A stretch of DNA of 64,000 bases from Kitasatospora sp. NBC_00240 (GTDB lineage Bacteria > Actinomycetota > Actinomycetes > Streptomycetales > Streptomycetaceae), in the NCBI RefSeq assembly GCF_026342405.1, contig NZ_JAPEMU010000001.1, positions 806,001 to 870,000 of the forward strand, given 5' to 3'. The position numbers and the translations under genes were made by a program. Positions 25,448 to 32,948 of the stretch are shown here, piece by piece. The notes beneath the pieces were generated by a model. It was not told where the DNA came from. It was given only the letters and a program-made list of their open reading frames with translations, and ran no database searches. The stretch's first letter is position 1. Each line of letters begins with the position of its first letter.

Positions 25448-26293
25448 TCAGGTCGGGTCGGTCGGGGTGCGGGTGCTCGTCGCGGTCATTTCGAGCGTCC
25501 AGCGCAGGGTGCCGCCGGCCGGCACCGTCGCCGCGTCGCCGGGCCCTGCCTCGGCGAGGTCGAAGACAGATCCGAGCATGGGCTCGACGCCGATGCTCCG
25601 GTACGGTGTCGGGGCCGGGAAGCCGCGCAGGTTGCGCCAGAGGGCGACGGAGACGGGGACGTCGGCGTCGGTGTGCAGGGACATGGAGAGCGTGTCGGGG
25701 CCGTCCAGGACCGTCACGCTCGCACAGCCGGTGAGTACGGACCCGACGGCGGTGCCGTCGTCCGGTCCGAGGCGGTCCAGGCGCAGGCCGTGAGGTGCGG
25801 GCCATGGTCCGGTGATGTGGTGGGCGCCAGCGGGCCAGGGCTGTGCCAGCAGTTCTGCCGCTTCGGGGAAGAGCCGGGTCGTGGTGGCCTCGGGGGCGGC
25901 CAGGCGGGCGTCCGGTGTGACGTCGAGCAGTGCGTGGGCCGCCCAGAGGAACCGGTATCCCGGTTCGGCGTGCAGCTCGTACACGGCGCGCAGCGCGGCG
26001 GGGCCGCCGACCACGCGTCGGCGCAGTTCGAAATCCGGGCACTGCACGATGTCGGTGTCGCCCTCGCGTCGCCAGGGCCGGGACCAGGCGTCTCCGTGGT
26101 CGGGGGTGCCGCGCACCGTCGGGATGCACTCCTCCAGGCCGCCGGCGTCGACGAAGGCGTCGCCGGGGAGGACGCCGGTACGGGCAGGATCCGGGCGGTG
26201 CCAGAGCCATTCGCGCTCGCCGGCGCGCAGGGAGGTCCACCGGCCGCCTTGCGACAGATCGGTGCGGGCGGCGACGGGCAGGTCGGTCACCAT
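25448..26293 (-). CDS. aldose 1-epimerase-like protein (mutarotase fold)
   Basis: A 281-residue galactose-mutarotase-like protein. The His in FLWAAHALLDV and the Glu in SIGVEPMLGSVFDL match the catalytic His and Glu of aldose epimerases. In this operon it may interconvert galactose anomers before oxidation. The ATG at 26293 overlaps the dgoD stop by 7 bases; a GTG at 26290 would give the usual 4-base overlap and is an equally possible start. Confidence 0.75.
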   Translation of the reverse strand: MVTDLPVAARTDLSQGGRWTSLRAGEREWLWHRPDPARTGVLPGDAFVDAGGLEECIPTVRGTPDHGDAWSRPWRREGDTDIVQCPDFELRRRVVGGPAALRAVYELHAEPGYRFLWAAHALLDVTPDARLAAPEATTTRLFPEAAELLAQPWPAGAHHITGPWPAPHGLRLDRLGPDDGTAVGSVLTGCASVTVLDGPDTLSMSLHTDADVPVSVALWRNLRGFPAPTPYRSIGVEPMLGSVFDLAEAGPGDAATVPAGGTLRWTLEMTATSTRTPTDPT

Positions 26294-27432
26294 TCCGCGA
26301 ACGACCCGTCCTGGTGGAACCAGACGGGATTGCGCCAGCGGTGGCCGGTCTCGGCGGCGCGGCGCACCGCCTCCTCGTCGATCTCGATGCCGAGGCCCGG
26401 GCCGGTGGGCCGGGCGGCGTGACCGTCGGTGAAGCGGAAGGGCTCGGGGTCGACCAAGTAGTCCAGGAGGTCGTTCCCCTGGTTGTAGTGGATCCCGAGG
26501 CTCTGTTCCTGGATGAGGAAGTTCGGTATCGCGAAGGCAAGTTGGAGGTTGGCGGCAAGGGCGATCGGGCCGAGGGGGCAGTGTGGCGCCATCGCGACAT
26601 CGTGGACCTCGGCGAGTGCGGCGATGCGCCGGACCTCGGAGATGCCGCCGGCGTGCGAGGGGTCGGGCTGGGCGACGGCGATGCCGGTCGCGAGCACGTC
26701 GCGGAAGTCCGAGCGGGAGTAGAGCCGTTCGCCCACGGCCAGCGGGATGGAGGTCGAGTCGACGAGGCGGCGCAGGTCGCGGGAGTGCTCCGGGAGTACC
26801 GGCTCCTCGACGAACATCGGGTGCAACGGCTCCAGCAGGGGCAGCAGCCGCCTGGACATGGCGGTGGACATCCGGCCGTGGAAGTCGACGGCCACGTCGC
26901 GTTCGTCGCCGAGCACCTCGCGGACCGCGGCGACCCGGTCGACGACGGCCCGGGTCTGGGCCGGGGTGTCGATGGGGCCCATCTGTGCCGACCCGTTCAT
27001 CTTGACGGCGGTGAAGCCGGCGTCGATCTGGGCCTGGGCGAGTTCGGCGACCTCGGAGGGGCTGTCGCCACCGATCCACGCGTACACCCGCACGCGATCA
27101 CGGACGTGGCCGCCCAGCAACTGGTGGACGGGAACGCCGTGCACCTTGCCCGCGATGTCCCACAGCGCCTGGTCGATGCCTGCGACCGCGCTGGAGAGCA
27201 CCGGGCCGCCCCGGTAAAAGCCGCCCTTGGTCAGGATCTGCCAGTGGTGCTCGATGCGGAGCGGATCTTCACCGACCAGATAGTCGGCGAGTTCACGGAC
27301 CGCGGCCTGCACCGTCTCGGCGCGGCCCTCGACGACGGGCTCGCCCCAGCCGGTGATCCCCTCGTCGGTGGCGACGCGCAGGAACAGCCAGCGCGGGCCG
27401 ACAAGAAATGTCTCCAGCGATGTGATCTTCAT
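26287..27432 (-). CDS. dgoD: D-galactonate dehydratase
   Basis: A 381-residue enolase-superfamily enzyme of the mandelate-racemase subgroup. Metal ligands are seen in order in DVAVDFHGRM, MFVEEPVLPE and LAVGERLYSR, and the later catalytic segment is MAPHCPLGPIALAAN. Length and motifs match E. coli DgoD. It converts D-galactonate to 2-keto-3-deoxygalactonate. It overlaps the GntR gene by 4 bases at its start (ATGA) and the mutarotase at its end. Confidence 0.92.
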   Translation of the reverse strand: MKITSLETFLVGPRWLFLRVATDEGITGWGEPVVEGRAETVQAAVRELADYLVGEDPLRIEHHWQILTKGGFYRGGPVLSSAVAGIDQALWDIAGKVHGVPVHQLLGGHVRDRVRVYAWIGGDSPSEVAELAQAQIDAGFTAVKMNGSAQMGPIDTPAQTRAVVDRVAAVREVLGDERDVAVDFHGRMSTAMSRRLLPLLEPLHPMFVEEPVLPEHSRDLRRLVDSTSIPLAVGERLYSRSDFRDVLATGIAVAQPDPSHAGGISEVRRIAALAEVHDVAMAPHCPLGPIALAANLQLAFAIPNFLIQEQSLGIHYNQGNDLLDYLVDPEPFRFTDGHAARPTGPGLGIEIDEEAVRRAAETGHRWRNPVWFHQDGSFAEW

Positions 27433-28145
27433 TGGGTCTCTCTCCGAGCGGCATCGTCTATCAGGTGGTGGAGGTCGGCGGTGGCCTGGGCGAGCAGGTC
27501 GTGGACGGCGCGGGCGGCCGCCTCCGGCTCCCGTGCCCGGACCGCGTCGAGCACGGCCCGGTGGGCGGGGACGGCGTCGGCACTGTGGTCCGAGCCGTGC
27601 ACGATGTGGTCCCGCACCCGCAGGCCGGCCTCGATCACCACCTCCATCCGGGTGAGGAGTTCGTTGTGGGCGGCGGCCAGCAGTACGCGGTGGAATGCGA
27701 GGTCGGCCTCGACCGCGGCATGGGCGTCGCTGCCCGCGGCGGCCATCCGCTCCAGTGCGTCCTCCAGCGCGGCGAGGTCGGCCTCGTCACGGCGCTCGGC
27801 GGCCAGCCGGGCACCGGCCGGCTCGACGATGGATCGGACCTCGCCGAGGTTGTCGAGGAAGGTCGCGTCGGGGATGCCGAGACCCTGCCAGCGCAGCAGA
27901 TCACTGTCCAGCAGGTTCCAGTCGGAGCGCGGCCTGACGAAGGTGCCGCGCTTCTGGCGGGATCCGATCAGCCCCTTGGACGCCAGTACTCGCAGCGCCT
28001 CGCGCACGACAGTCTTGCTGACACCGAGTTCCTGCTCGATCTGGTCGGGGTAGATCGAGGCGCCCGGGGCGTAGGTACCGCGGATGATCCGTTCACCGAT
28101 GATCTCGACGGCCTGTCCGTGCAGTCCTCGTGCCGGCTGGTTCAT
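27429..28145 (-). CDS. GntR/FadR-family regulator of the galactonate operon
   Basis: A 238-residue repressor: GntR winged helix (about 1-75; YPDQIEQELGVSKTVVREALRVL, KRGTFV) and an all-helical FCD effector domain with metal-ligand-type residues (DLAFHRVLLAAAHN, VPAHRAVLDAV). It is DgoR-like in layout and position. Its effector should be galactonate or an intermediate. It heads the dgoD-to-lactonase block and lies 61 bases after the SDR gene. ATG at 28145 has GGGAG upstream. TCTGTATATCGCATG at about 28190 may be its operator. Confidence 0.85.
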   Translation of the reverse strand: MNQPARGLHGQAVEIIGERIIRGTYAPGASIYPDQIEQELGVSKTVVREALRVLASKGLIGSRQKRGTFVRPRSDWNLLDSDLLRWQGLGIPDATFLDNLGEVRSIVEPAGARLAAERRDEADLAALEDALERMAAAGSDAHAAVEADLAFHRVLLAAAHNELLTRMEVVIEAGLRVRDHIVHGSDHSADAVPAHRAVLDAVRAREPEAAARAVHDLLAQATADLHHLIDDAARRETQ

Positions 28146-28206
28146 GGGGGCTCTCCCTCGGTCGCTCTGCGCGGGGCGGTCGCGCGCACGTCTGTATATC
28201 GCATGT

Positions 28207-28974
28207 TCACGAGGAAGCTTTGACCACGGACCAGCCACCGTCGACCACCAGGTTCACGCCGGTGACGTAGGAAGCGTCCGAGGAGGCGAGGAACGCCACG
28301 GCGGCCGCGACCTCCTCGGGCCGCCCGAAGCGCTTGGCGACGGTCTCGGCGACGCTGCCGGCCCGCCCCGCCTCGTCCACCCGGTCCCACGCCGCGGTCA
28401 TGATCGGCCCGGGCACGACGGTGTTGACCCGCACCTGCGGGCCGTACTCGACGGCGAGCTGGCGCCCCATCGCGCAGAGCGCGCCCTTGGCGGCGGCGTA
28501 CGCGGGATGTCCCGGCAGGCCGACCAGTGCGTGGACGGACGAGGTGAGCACCACCGAACCCTCGCTGTCCCGCAGGGCACCGGCGAGGGCCCGGACCCCC
28601 AACCAGGACGCCTTGAGCGTCACGGCGAGCTGGAGGTCCCACTCGGCCTCGGTCAGCTCGTGGGCGGGCTTGACCACCACGGCGTAGGCGTTGCTGTGCA
28701 GTACGTCCAGCCGCCCGTACCGGTTGTGCACATGCGCGGCCAGCTCGTCCCACATCGCGGCGGAGGTCACGTCGCCGTGCCGGTACTCGGCCTGGCCACC
28801 TCCTCTCCGGATCGTCTCGACGACGGCCTGACCGGCCGTGTCGGCGATGTCGACGGCGACGACGGAGGCGCCTTCGGCGGCCAGCCGCTGCGCGGTCGCG
28901 GCACCGATGCCGCTGGCGGCACCGGTGATCAGGGCGACACGGCCCGGGAATCTTCGACAGGTCTTCTCAGTCAC
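28207..28974 (-). CDS. SDR dehydrogenase, probable D-galactose 1-dehydrogenase
   Basis: A 255-residue classical short-chain dehydrogenase: NAD(P) loop TGAASGIG (17-24), VDIAD after beta-2 (Asp suggests NAD preference), catalytic Ser146-Tyr159-Lys163 (YAAAK) and a VDGGW ending. The start is a GTG at 28974 with GGTGG upstream; no ATG gives a family-like N-terminus. As first gene ahead of the GntR, DgoD, kinase, aldolase and lactonase genes it is the likely sugar 1-dehydrogenase of a De Ley-Doudoroff pathway. The substrate is inferred from context only. Confidence 0.8.
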   Translation of the reverse strand: MTEKTCRRFPGRVALITGAASGIGAATAQRLAAEGASVVAVDIADTAGQAVVETIRRGGGQAEYRHGDVTSAAMWDELAAHVHNRYGRLDVLHSNAYAVVVKPAHELTEAEWDLQLAVTLKASWLGVRALAGALRDSEGSVVLTSSVHALVGLPGHPAYAAAKGALCAMGRQLAVEYGPQVRVNTVVPGPIMTAAWDRVDEAGRAGSVAETVAKRFGRPEEVAAAVAFLASSDASYVTGVNLVVDGGWSVVKASS

Positions 28975-28995
28975 GTCACCACCGTAGCGCTTGTG

Positions 28996-29043
28996 ATTAA
29001 TTATGCAAATATATTGACAGCGATGGTTCCCCGGTCCCAGGAT
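28996..29043 (+). promoter_or_regulatory. promoter A: AT-rich operator plus TTGACA, first transporter operon
   Basis: ATTAATTATGCAAATATA runs directly into TTGACA (29014-29019); a weak -10 (CAGGAT, 29038-29043) follows 18 bases later. The same arrangement occurs at 40.54 kb (ATTAATCATGGAAATATC) and 35.54 kb (ATTAATCATTGATAAATC), upstream of the duplicated loci. The region is shared with the divergent SDR gene, so one operator could control uptake and catabolism together. Confidence 0.55.
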
Positions 29044-29162
29044 TCGAGCCCAGGACGACAGGCGAGAAGGCAGCTCGCGGCCGAAGCCGCAGCAGTTCCG
29101 GGCCACGGACCCGCCGGCCGGTCGGCTTCCTGAAGAACCCCACCCTCCCCTTGGAGCTCCAA

Positions 29163-30206
29163 ATGATCACCGTACGCAGCCGCGGTATCGCCGCTGTCCT
29201 CGGCGCAGCCGTCGTTCTCGGTCTGAGCGCGTGTTCGACCGGTCAGACCTCCGGCGGCGCCGGCGATGCCTCGGTCGCCCCGGTCAGCGGGAAGATCTCC
29301 CTGACCTACCTGCAGAAGCAGGGCGACCAGCAGTACTTCATCGACGAGGCCAACGGCGCCAAGGCCAAGGCCGCCGAGCTGGGCGTCGACCTCAAGGTCG
29401 TCAACCTCGGCAACGACGCCAACAAGACCGTCAGCGAGGTCCAGTCCGCGATCGCGCAGAAGAGCAACGGCCTGATCATCGTCGTGCCGGACCCGGCCGT
29501 CGGCCCGCAGGTCGTACAGACCGCCAAGGACGCCAAGGTCGCACTGCTCACCTCCGACGACCAGATCTGCACCACCGGTCCCGACCCGGCCGGATGCGAC
29601 AAGGCCAACCTCGTCCCGCGGATCGGCTTCTCCGGCCAGCAGATGGGCGCCGAAGTCGGCAAGCGCGCCGCCGCGGAGTACCAGAAGGCCGGCTGGAGCG
29701 TCGCCGACACCCGGGTCATCTCCGCCTGGAAGCAGGACGTCACCGTCTGCGGCGACCGTGTGCAGGCCGCCAAGGACGCCTTCAACACAGCCATCCCCGG
29801 TGTCCAGAACATCGACGTGGCCACCGACAACACCCCCACCGGCGCCCAGGACAAGATCGCCGCGACCATCACCGCCAACCACGGCGTCAAGCACTGGGTC
29901 CTCTGGGGCTGCAACGACGAGAACGTCCAGGGCGGCGTCACCGCCCTGCAGAACGCGGGCGTCAGCCCGAACGACATCGCCGGCGTGGGCCTCGGAGCCT
30001 ACCTCGCCTGCAAGGACTGGGGCACCGACAAGCCCTCCGGCATGAAGGCCTCCCTGTTCATCAGCGGCAAGGAGGTCGGCGCACTCGCCGTACAGACGAT
30101 CTTCGACCAGCTCAAGAACGGCAAGCCCCTCCCCCAGGAGGCGTTCGCCTCCACCACCATGGTGGATCCCTCGAACTGGCAGTCCGCCGGCCTGAAGTGC
30201 AGCTGA
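29163..30206 (+). CDS. AraF-like sugar ABC transporter substrate-binding lipoprotein (copy 1)
   Basis: A 347-residue lipoprotein with a signal peptide ending in the lipobox LSAC (Cys24). The periplasmic-binding fold resembles E. coli arabinose-binding protein (QKQGDQQYFIDEANGAKAKA, VKHWVLWGCNDENVQGGV, GVGLGAYLACKDW). Arabinose-binding protein of E. coli also binds D-galactose, which fits the neighbouring galactose pathway. ATG at 29163 has TTGGAG upstream. The coding sequence from about codon 23 almost to the end is nearly identical to the copy at 40880-41923. First gene of an operon. Confidence 0.88.
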   Translation: MITVRSRGIAAVLGAAVVLGLSACSTGQTSGGAGDASVAPVSGKISLTYLQKQGDQQYFIDEANGAKAKAAELGVDLKVVNLGNDANKTVSEVQSAIAQKSNGLIIVVPDPAVGPQVVQTAKDAKVALLTSDDQICTTGPDPAGCDKANLVPRIGFSGQQMGAEVGKRAAAEYQKAGWSVADTRVISAWKQDVTVCGDRVQAAKDAFNTAIPGVQNIDVATDNTPTGAQDKIAATITANHGVKHWVLWGCNDENVQGGVTALQNAGVSPNDIAGVGLGAYLACKDWGTDKPSGMKASLFISGKEVGALAVQTIFDQLKNGKPLPQEAFASTTMVDPSNWQSAGLKCS

Positions 30207-30211
30207 GCCGG

Positions 30212-31813
30212 ATGAGCATCCCCAGCACGCGGGCACACGCGTTCGGGGCCGGGCTGGCAGCCGAAGGGCTCACCAAGCGGTTCGGCCCCGTCCAGGCTCT
30301 GCGCGACGTCACCCTGCACTTCCCGCCCGGGCAGGTCACCGCCCTGATGGGCGAGAACGGCGCCGGAAAATCCACCCTCCTGCGGATCCTCACCGGCGAC
30401 CACCAGCCCACCGACGGCCGGGTCCGCCTGGACGGCGGGGTCCTGAACCTCGACTCGCCGACCGACGCGCGGCGCGCCGGGATCCGGATCATCCCGCAGG
30501 AACCGGAGATCATCCCGCACGTCTCGGTCGCCGAGAACGTCTACGCCGGGTCGCTGCCCCGACGCGCGGGCCGCCGCCTCGACCGGGCCGAGCTCCACCG
30601 CCGGATCACCACTGACCTGAGACGCCTGGGCTTCGACAAGGTCCTCGACCCCGACCTGCTCGGCTCCCAGCTCACCGCCGCACAACGGCAACTGGTGGAG
30701 ATCCTGCGCGCCCTCACCGGGGACACCCCGCCCCGGGCGATCGCCTTCGACGAACCGACCTCCTCCCTGTCCGACCACGAGGTCGACGCACTGTTCGCCC
30801 TGATCCGGCGCCTGCGCGACGAGGGTATCGCCGTCATCTACGTCTCCCACCGCATGAAGGAGATCTTCCAACTCGCAGACCGGATCGCCGTCCTGCGCGA
30901 CGGCGCCCTCGCCGGCACCGTGGACGCCAGGACGACCAGTGAGGGCGAACTCGTACGCCTCATGGTCGGCCGCGACCTGTCCGCGCTCTTCGCCCGCCAG
31001 CACGTCGCCGGCGACCGCGTCGTCCTGGAGGTCGACAACCTCACCACCGAGGACGTGCACAACGTCAGCCTCCAGGTGAAGGCGGGCGAGGTCGTCGCCC
31101 TGGCGGGACTGATCGGCGCGGGGCGCTCCCAACTGGCTCTGGCCCTCGCCGGTGACACCCCGATACGATCCGGAACCGTCCACGTCGACGGCAAACGGCT
31201 CCGACTGCGGGGACCACGCGACGCGATTCGCGCGGGCATCGGCCTCGCCCCCGAGGAACGCAAGGCCCAAGCGCTCTTCCTGCACCGGACGATCCGGGAC
31301 AACACCTCCCTCGTCAGCCTCGGCAGACTACGCCGCTGGCGATTCGTTAGCCGCCTCCAGGAGAAGGCACTCGCCCAGGAATACGCCGACCGCCTGCGCG
31401 TACGCGCCCCCTCCATCGAGGCCGAGGTCCGCACCCTCTCCGGCGGCAACCAGCAGAAGGTCGTCCTCGCCCGCTGGCTCGCCCGCCGACCCGCCCTGCT
31501 GATCCTGGACGAACCCACCCGCGGCGTCGACATCGGCGCCAAGGCCGAGATCTACCAGATCATCGCCGACCTGGCCCGCAAAGGCACCGCCATCCTGGTC
31601 ATCTCCTCCGAACTCCCCGAAGTCCTCGGCCTCGCCGACCGCGTCATCGTCATGCAGAACGGCCGCATCACCGGCCACCTCGACCACACCCAGGCCACCG
31701 AGGAAGCCATCCTCAGCCTCGCCATGGCCGACGACCTCGCACCCACCCTTCCGCACGAGACCACCACGGCACCTCGCACCGGAACCCACCCGGCCCCCGG
31801 AGGCACCCGATGA
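30212..31813 (+). CDS. AraG-like sugar ABC transporter ATPase
   Basis: A 533-residue tandem ATPase of the sugar (CUT2) class. The N-terminal cassette has Walker A GENGAGKST (about 50-58), RIIPQEPEIIPHVSVAENV and Walker B IAFDEPTSSL. The C-terminal cassette has the usual degenerate first motif (GLIGAGRSQ), signature LSGGNQQKVVLARWL and Walker B LILDEPTRGVDIGAK. It starts 5 bases after the binding-protein stop and overlaps the permease gene by 4 bases. Confidence 0.92.
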   Translation: MSIPSTRAHAFGAGLAAEGLTKRFGPVQALRDVTLHFPPGQVTALMGENGAGKSTLLRILTGDHQPTDGRVRLDGGVLNLDSPTDARRAGIRIIPQEPEIIPHVSVAENVYAGSLPRRAGRRLDRAELHRRITTDLRRLGFDKVLDPDLLGSQLTAAQRQLVEILRALTGDTPPRAIAFDEPTSSLSDHEVDALFALIRRLRDEGIAVIYVSHRMKEIFQLADRIAVLRDGALAGTVDARTTSEGELVRLMVGRDLSALFARQHVAGDRVVLEVDNLTTEDVHNVSLQVKAGEVVALAGLIGAGRSQLALALAGDTPIRSGTVHVDGKRLRLRGPRDAIRAGIGLAPEERKAQALFLHRTIRDNTSLVSLGRLRRWRFVSRLQEKALAQEYADRLRVRAPSIEAEVRTLSGGNQQKVVLARWLARRPALLILDEPTRGVDIGAKAEIYQIIADLARKGTAILVISSELPEVLGLADRVIVMQNGRITGHLDHTQATEEAILSLAMADDLAPTLPHETTTAPRTGTHPAPGGTR

Positions 31814-32850
31814 CGACCGCCCTTTCCGTCGAGCGAGAGCCCGACAAGAACGGAAACCGGCCGACACCGGCAACCACCGCACGCACCTGGCTCACCTCCG
31901 TCGGTGGCCAGAACCTGAGCCTGATCGGCGCCCTGGTGCTGGTCCTGGGCCTGTTCGGGATCCTCAACGACAACTACCTCAGCGTCTCCAACATGCAGGT
32001 CATCGCCGAGGCCGCCACCATCACCGGCCTGCTCGCCGTCGTCCAGACCGCCGTCATCATCTGCGGCGGCCTCGACATCTCGGTGGGCTCCCAGGCCGGC
32101 GTCGCCTCCGTCGTCTCCGCCATGGCCTTCACCTCCACCGGCTCCAACGCCCTCGCCGGCATCGCCGCCGCCGTCGGGGTGGGCCTGCTCGTCGGCATCC
32201 TCAACGGCGTGATCATCGTCTACGGCCGCGTCAACCCCACCATCGCCACCCTCGCCGGCCTCGCCGCCTACAAGGGCCTCGCCCAGCTCATCTCCGACGG
32301 CCGCGCCCAGGGCTACGTCCTCAACAACGACATCTTCGTCTTCCTCGGCCGCGGCAAGATCGCCGGCCTCCCCGTCATGGTCTGGATCCTCATCGTCGTC
32401 GCCCTCGCCGTGCACCTGCTCCTCAAGTACACCGACATCGGCCGCAACGTCTACGCCATCGGCGGCAACGACACCGCCGCCCGCCTCGCCGGCATCAACA
32501 TCAACAAGTACCTCGTCGCCGTCTACGCCCTCATCGGCGTCGTCGCCGCCGTAGCCGGCATCCTCCTCACCGCCCGCACCGGCTCCGGCCAGCCCACCTC
32601 CGGCAGCGAAGGCCTCGAACTCAAGGCCATCACCGCAGCGGCCCTGGGCGGCGCAGCCCTCAAGGGCGGCAAGGGCGGCATCGGCGGCACCCTCCTCGCC
32701 GTCGCCCTCCTCGGCTGCCTCGAGAACGGCCTCACCGTCCAAGGCATCAACGCCTTCTGGCAGAACGTCGCCCAGGGCGCCCTCCTCGTCGTCGCCGTCG
32801 TCATCCAGCAGCGCCGCAACGGCGAACGCCGCATCGGCCTCCCCGCCTAG
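31810..32850 (+). CDS. AraH-like sugar ABC transporter permease
   Basis: A 346-residue membrane protein of the BPD_transp_2 (CUT2) family, with about 8-10 hydrophobic segments. Conserved motifs are ICGGLDISVGSQAGV, GILNGVIIVYGRVNPTIATL, YAIGGNDTAARLAGI and the ending GALLVVAVVIQQRRNGERR. It completes an AraFGH-like importer and is followed by a GH27 gene, linking uptake to extracellular hydrolysis. It is very similar to the minus-strand permease at 52520-53557. Confidence 0.92.
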   Translation: MTTALSVEREPDKNGNRPTPATTARTWLTSVGGQNLSLIGALVLVLGLFGILNDNYLSVSNMQVIAEAATITGLLAVVQTAVIICGGLDISVGSQAGVASVVSAMAFTSTGSNALAGIAAAVGVGLLVGILNGVIIVYGRVNPTIATLAGLAAYKGLAQLISDGRAQGYVLNNDIFVFLGRGKIAGLPVMVWILIVVALAVHLLLKYTDIGRNVYAIGGNDTAARLAGININKYLVAVYALIGVVAAVAGILLTARTGSGQPTSGSEGLELKAITAAALGGAALKGGKGGIGGTLLAVALLGCLENGLTVQGINAFWQNVAQGALLVVAVVIQQRRNGERRIGLPA

Positions 32851-32861
32851 GAGCGACCGAT

Positions 32862-32896
32862 CCGTGCCCACCCCTGGATCGAAGGGGTGGGCACGG
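32862..32896 (+). terminator. hairpin between transporter operon and GH27-PLL gene
   Basis: A 14-bp perfect stem (CCGTGCCCACCCCT and its complement) with a 7-nt loop lies 11 bases after the permease stop. No new promoter is obvious before the GH27 start, so it may attenuate rather than abolish readthrough. Confidence 0.6.
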
Positions 32897-32948
32897 CACC
32901 CGCCCAACCTCCCCCACCCGCGTGATCTCCACCACCTAGGAGCTCCCG

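Noticed and set aside
29231..31813. A single 860-codon frame read as one fused protein
   Set aside because: The first 320 codons are out of frame with the binding-protein gene and low-complexity; the true ATPase start is the ATG at 30212. The same reasoning trims the 1097-codon frame at 52520-55813.
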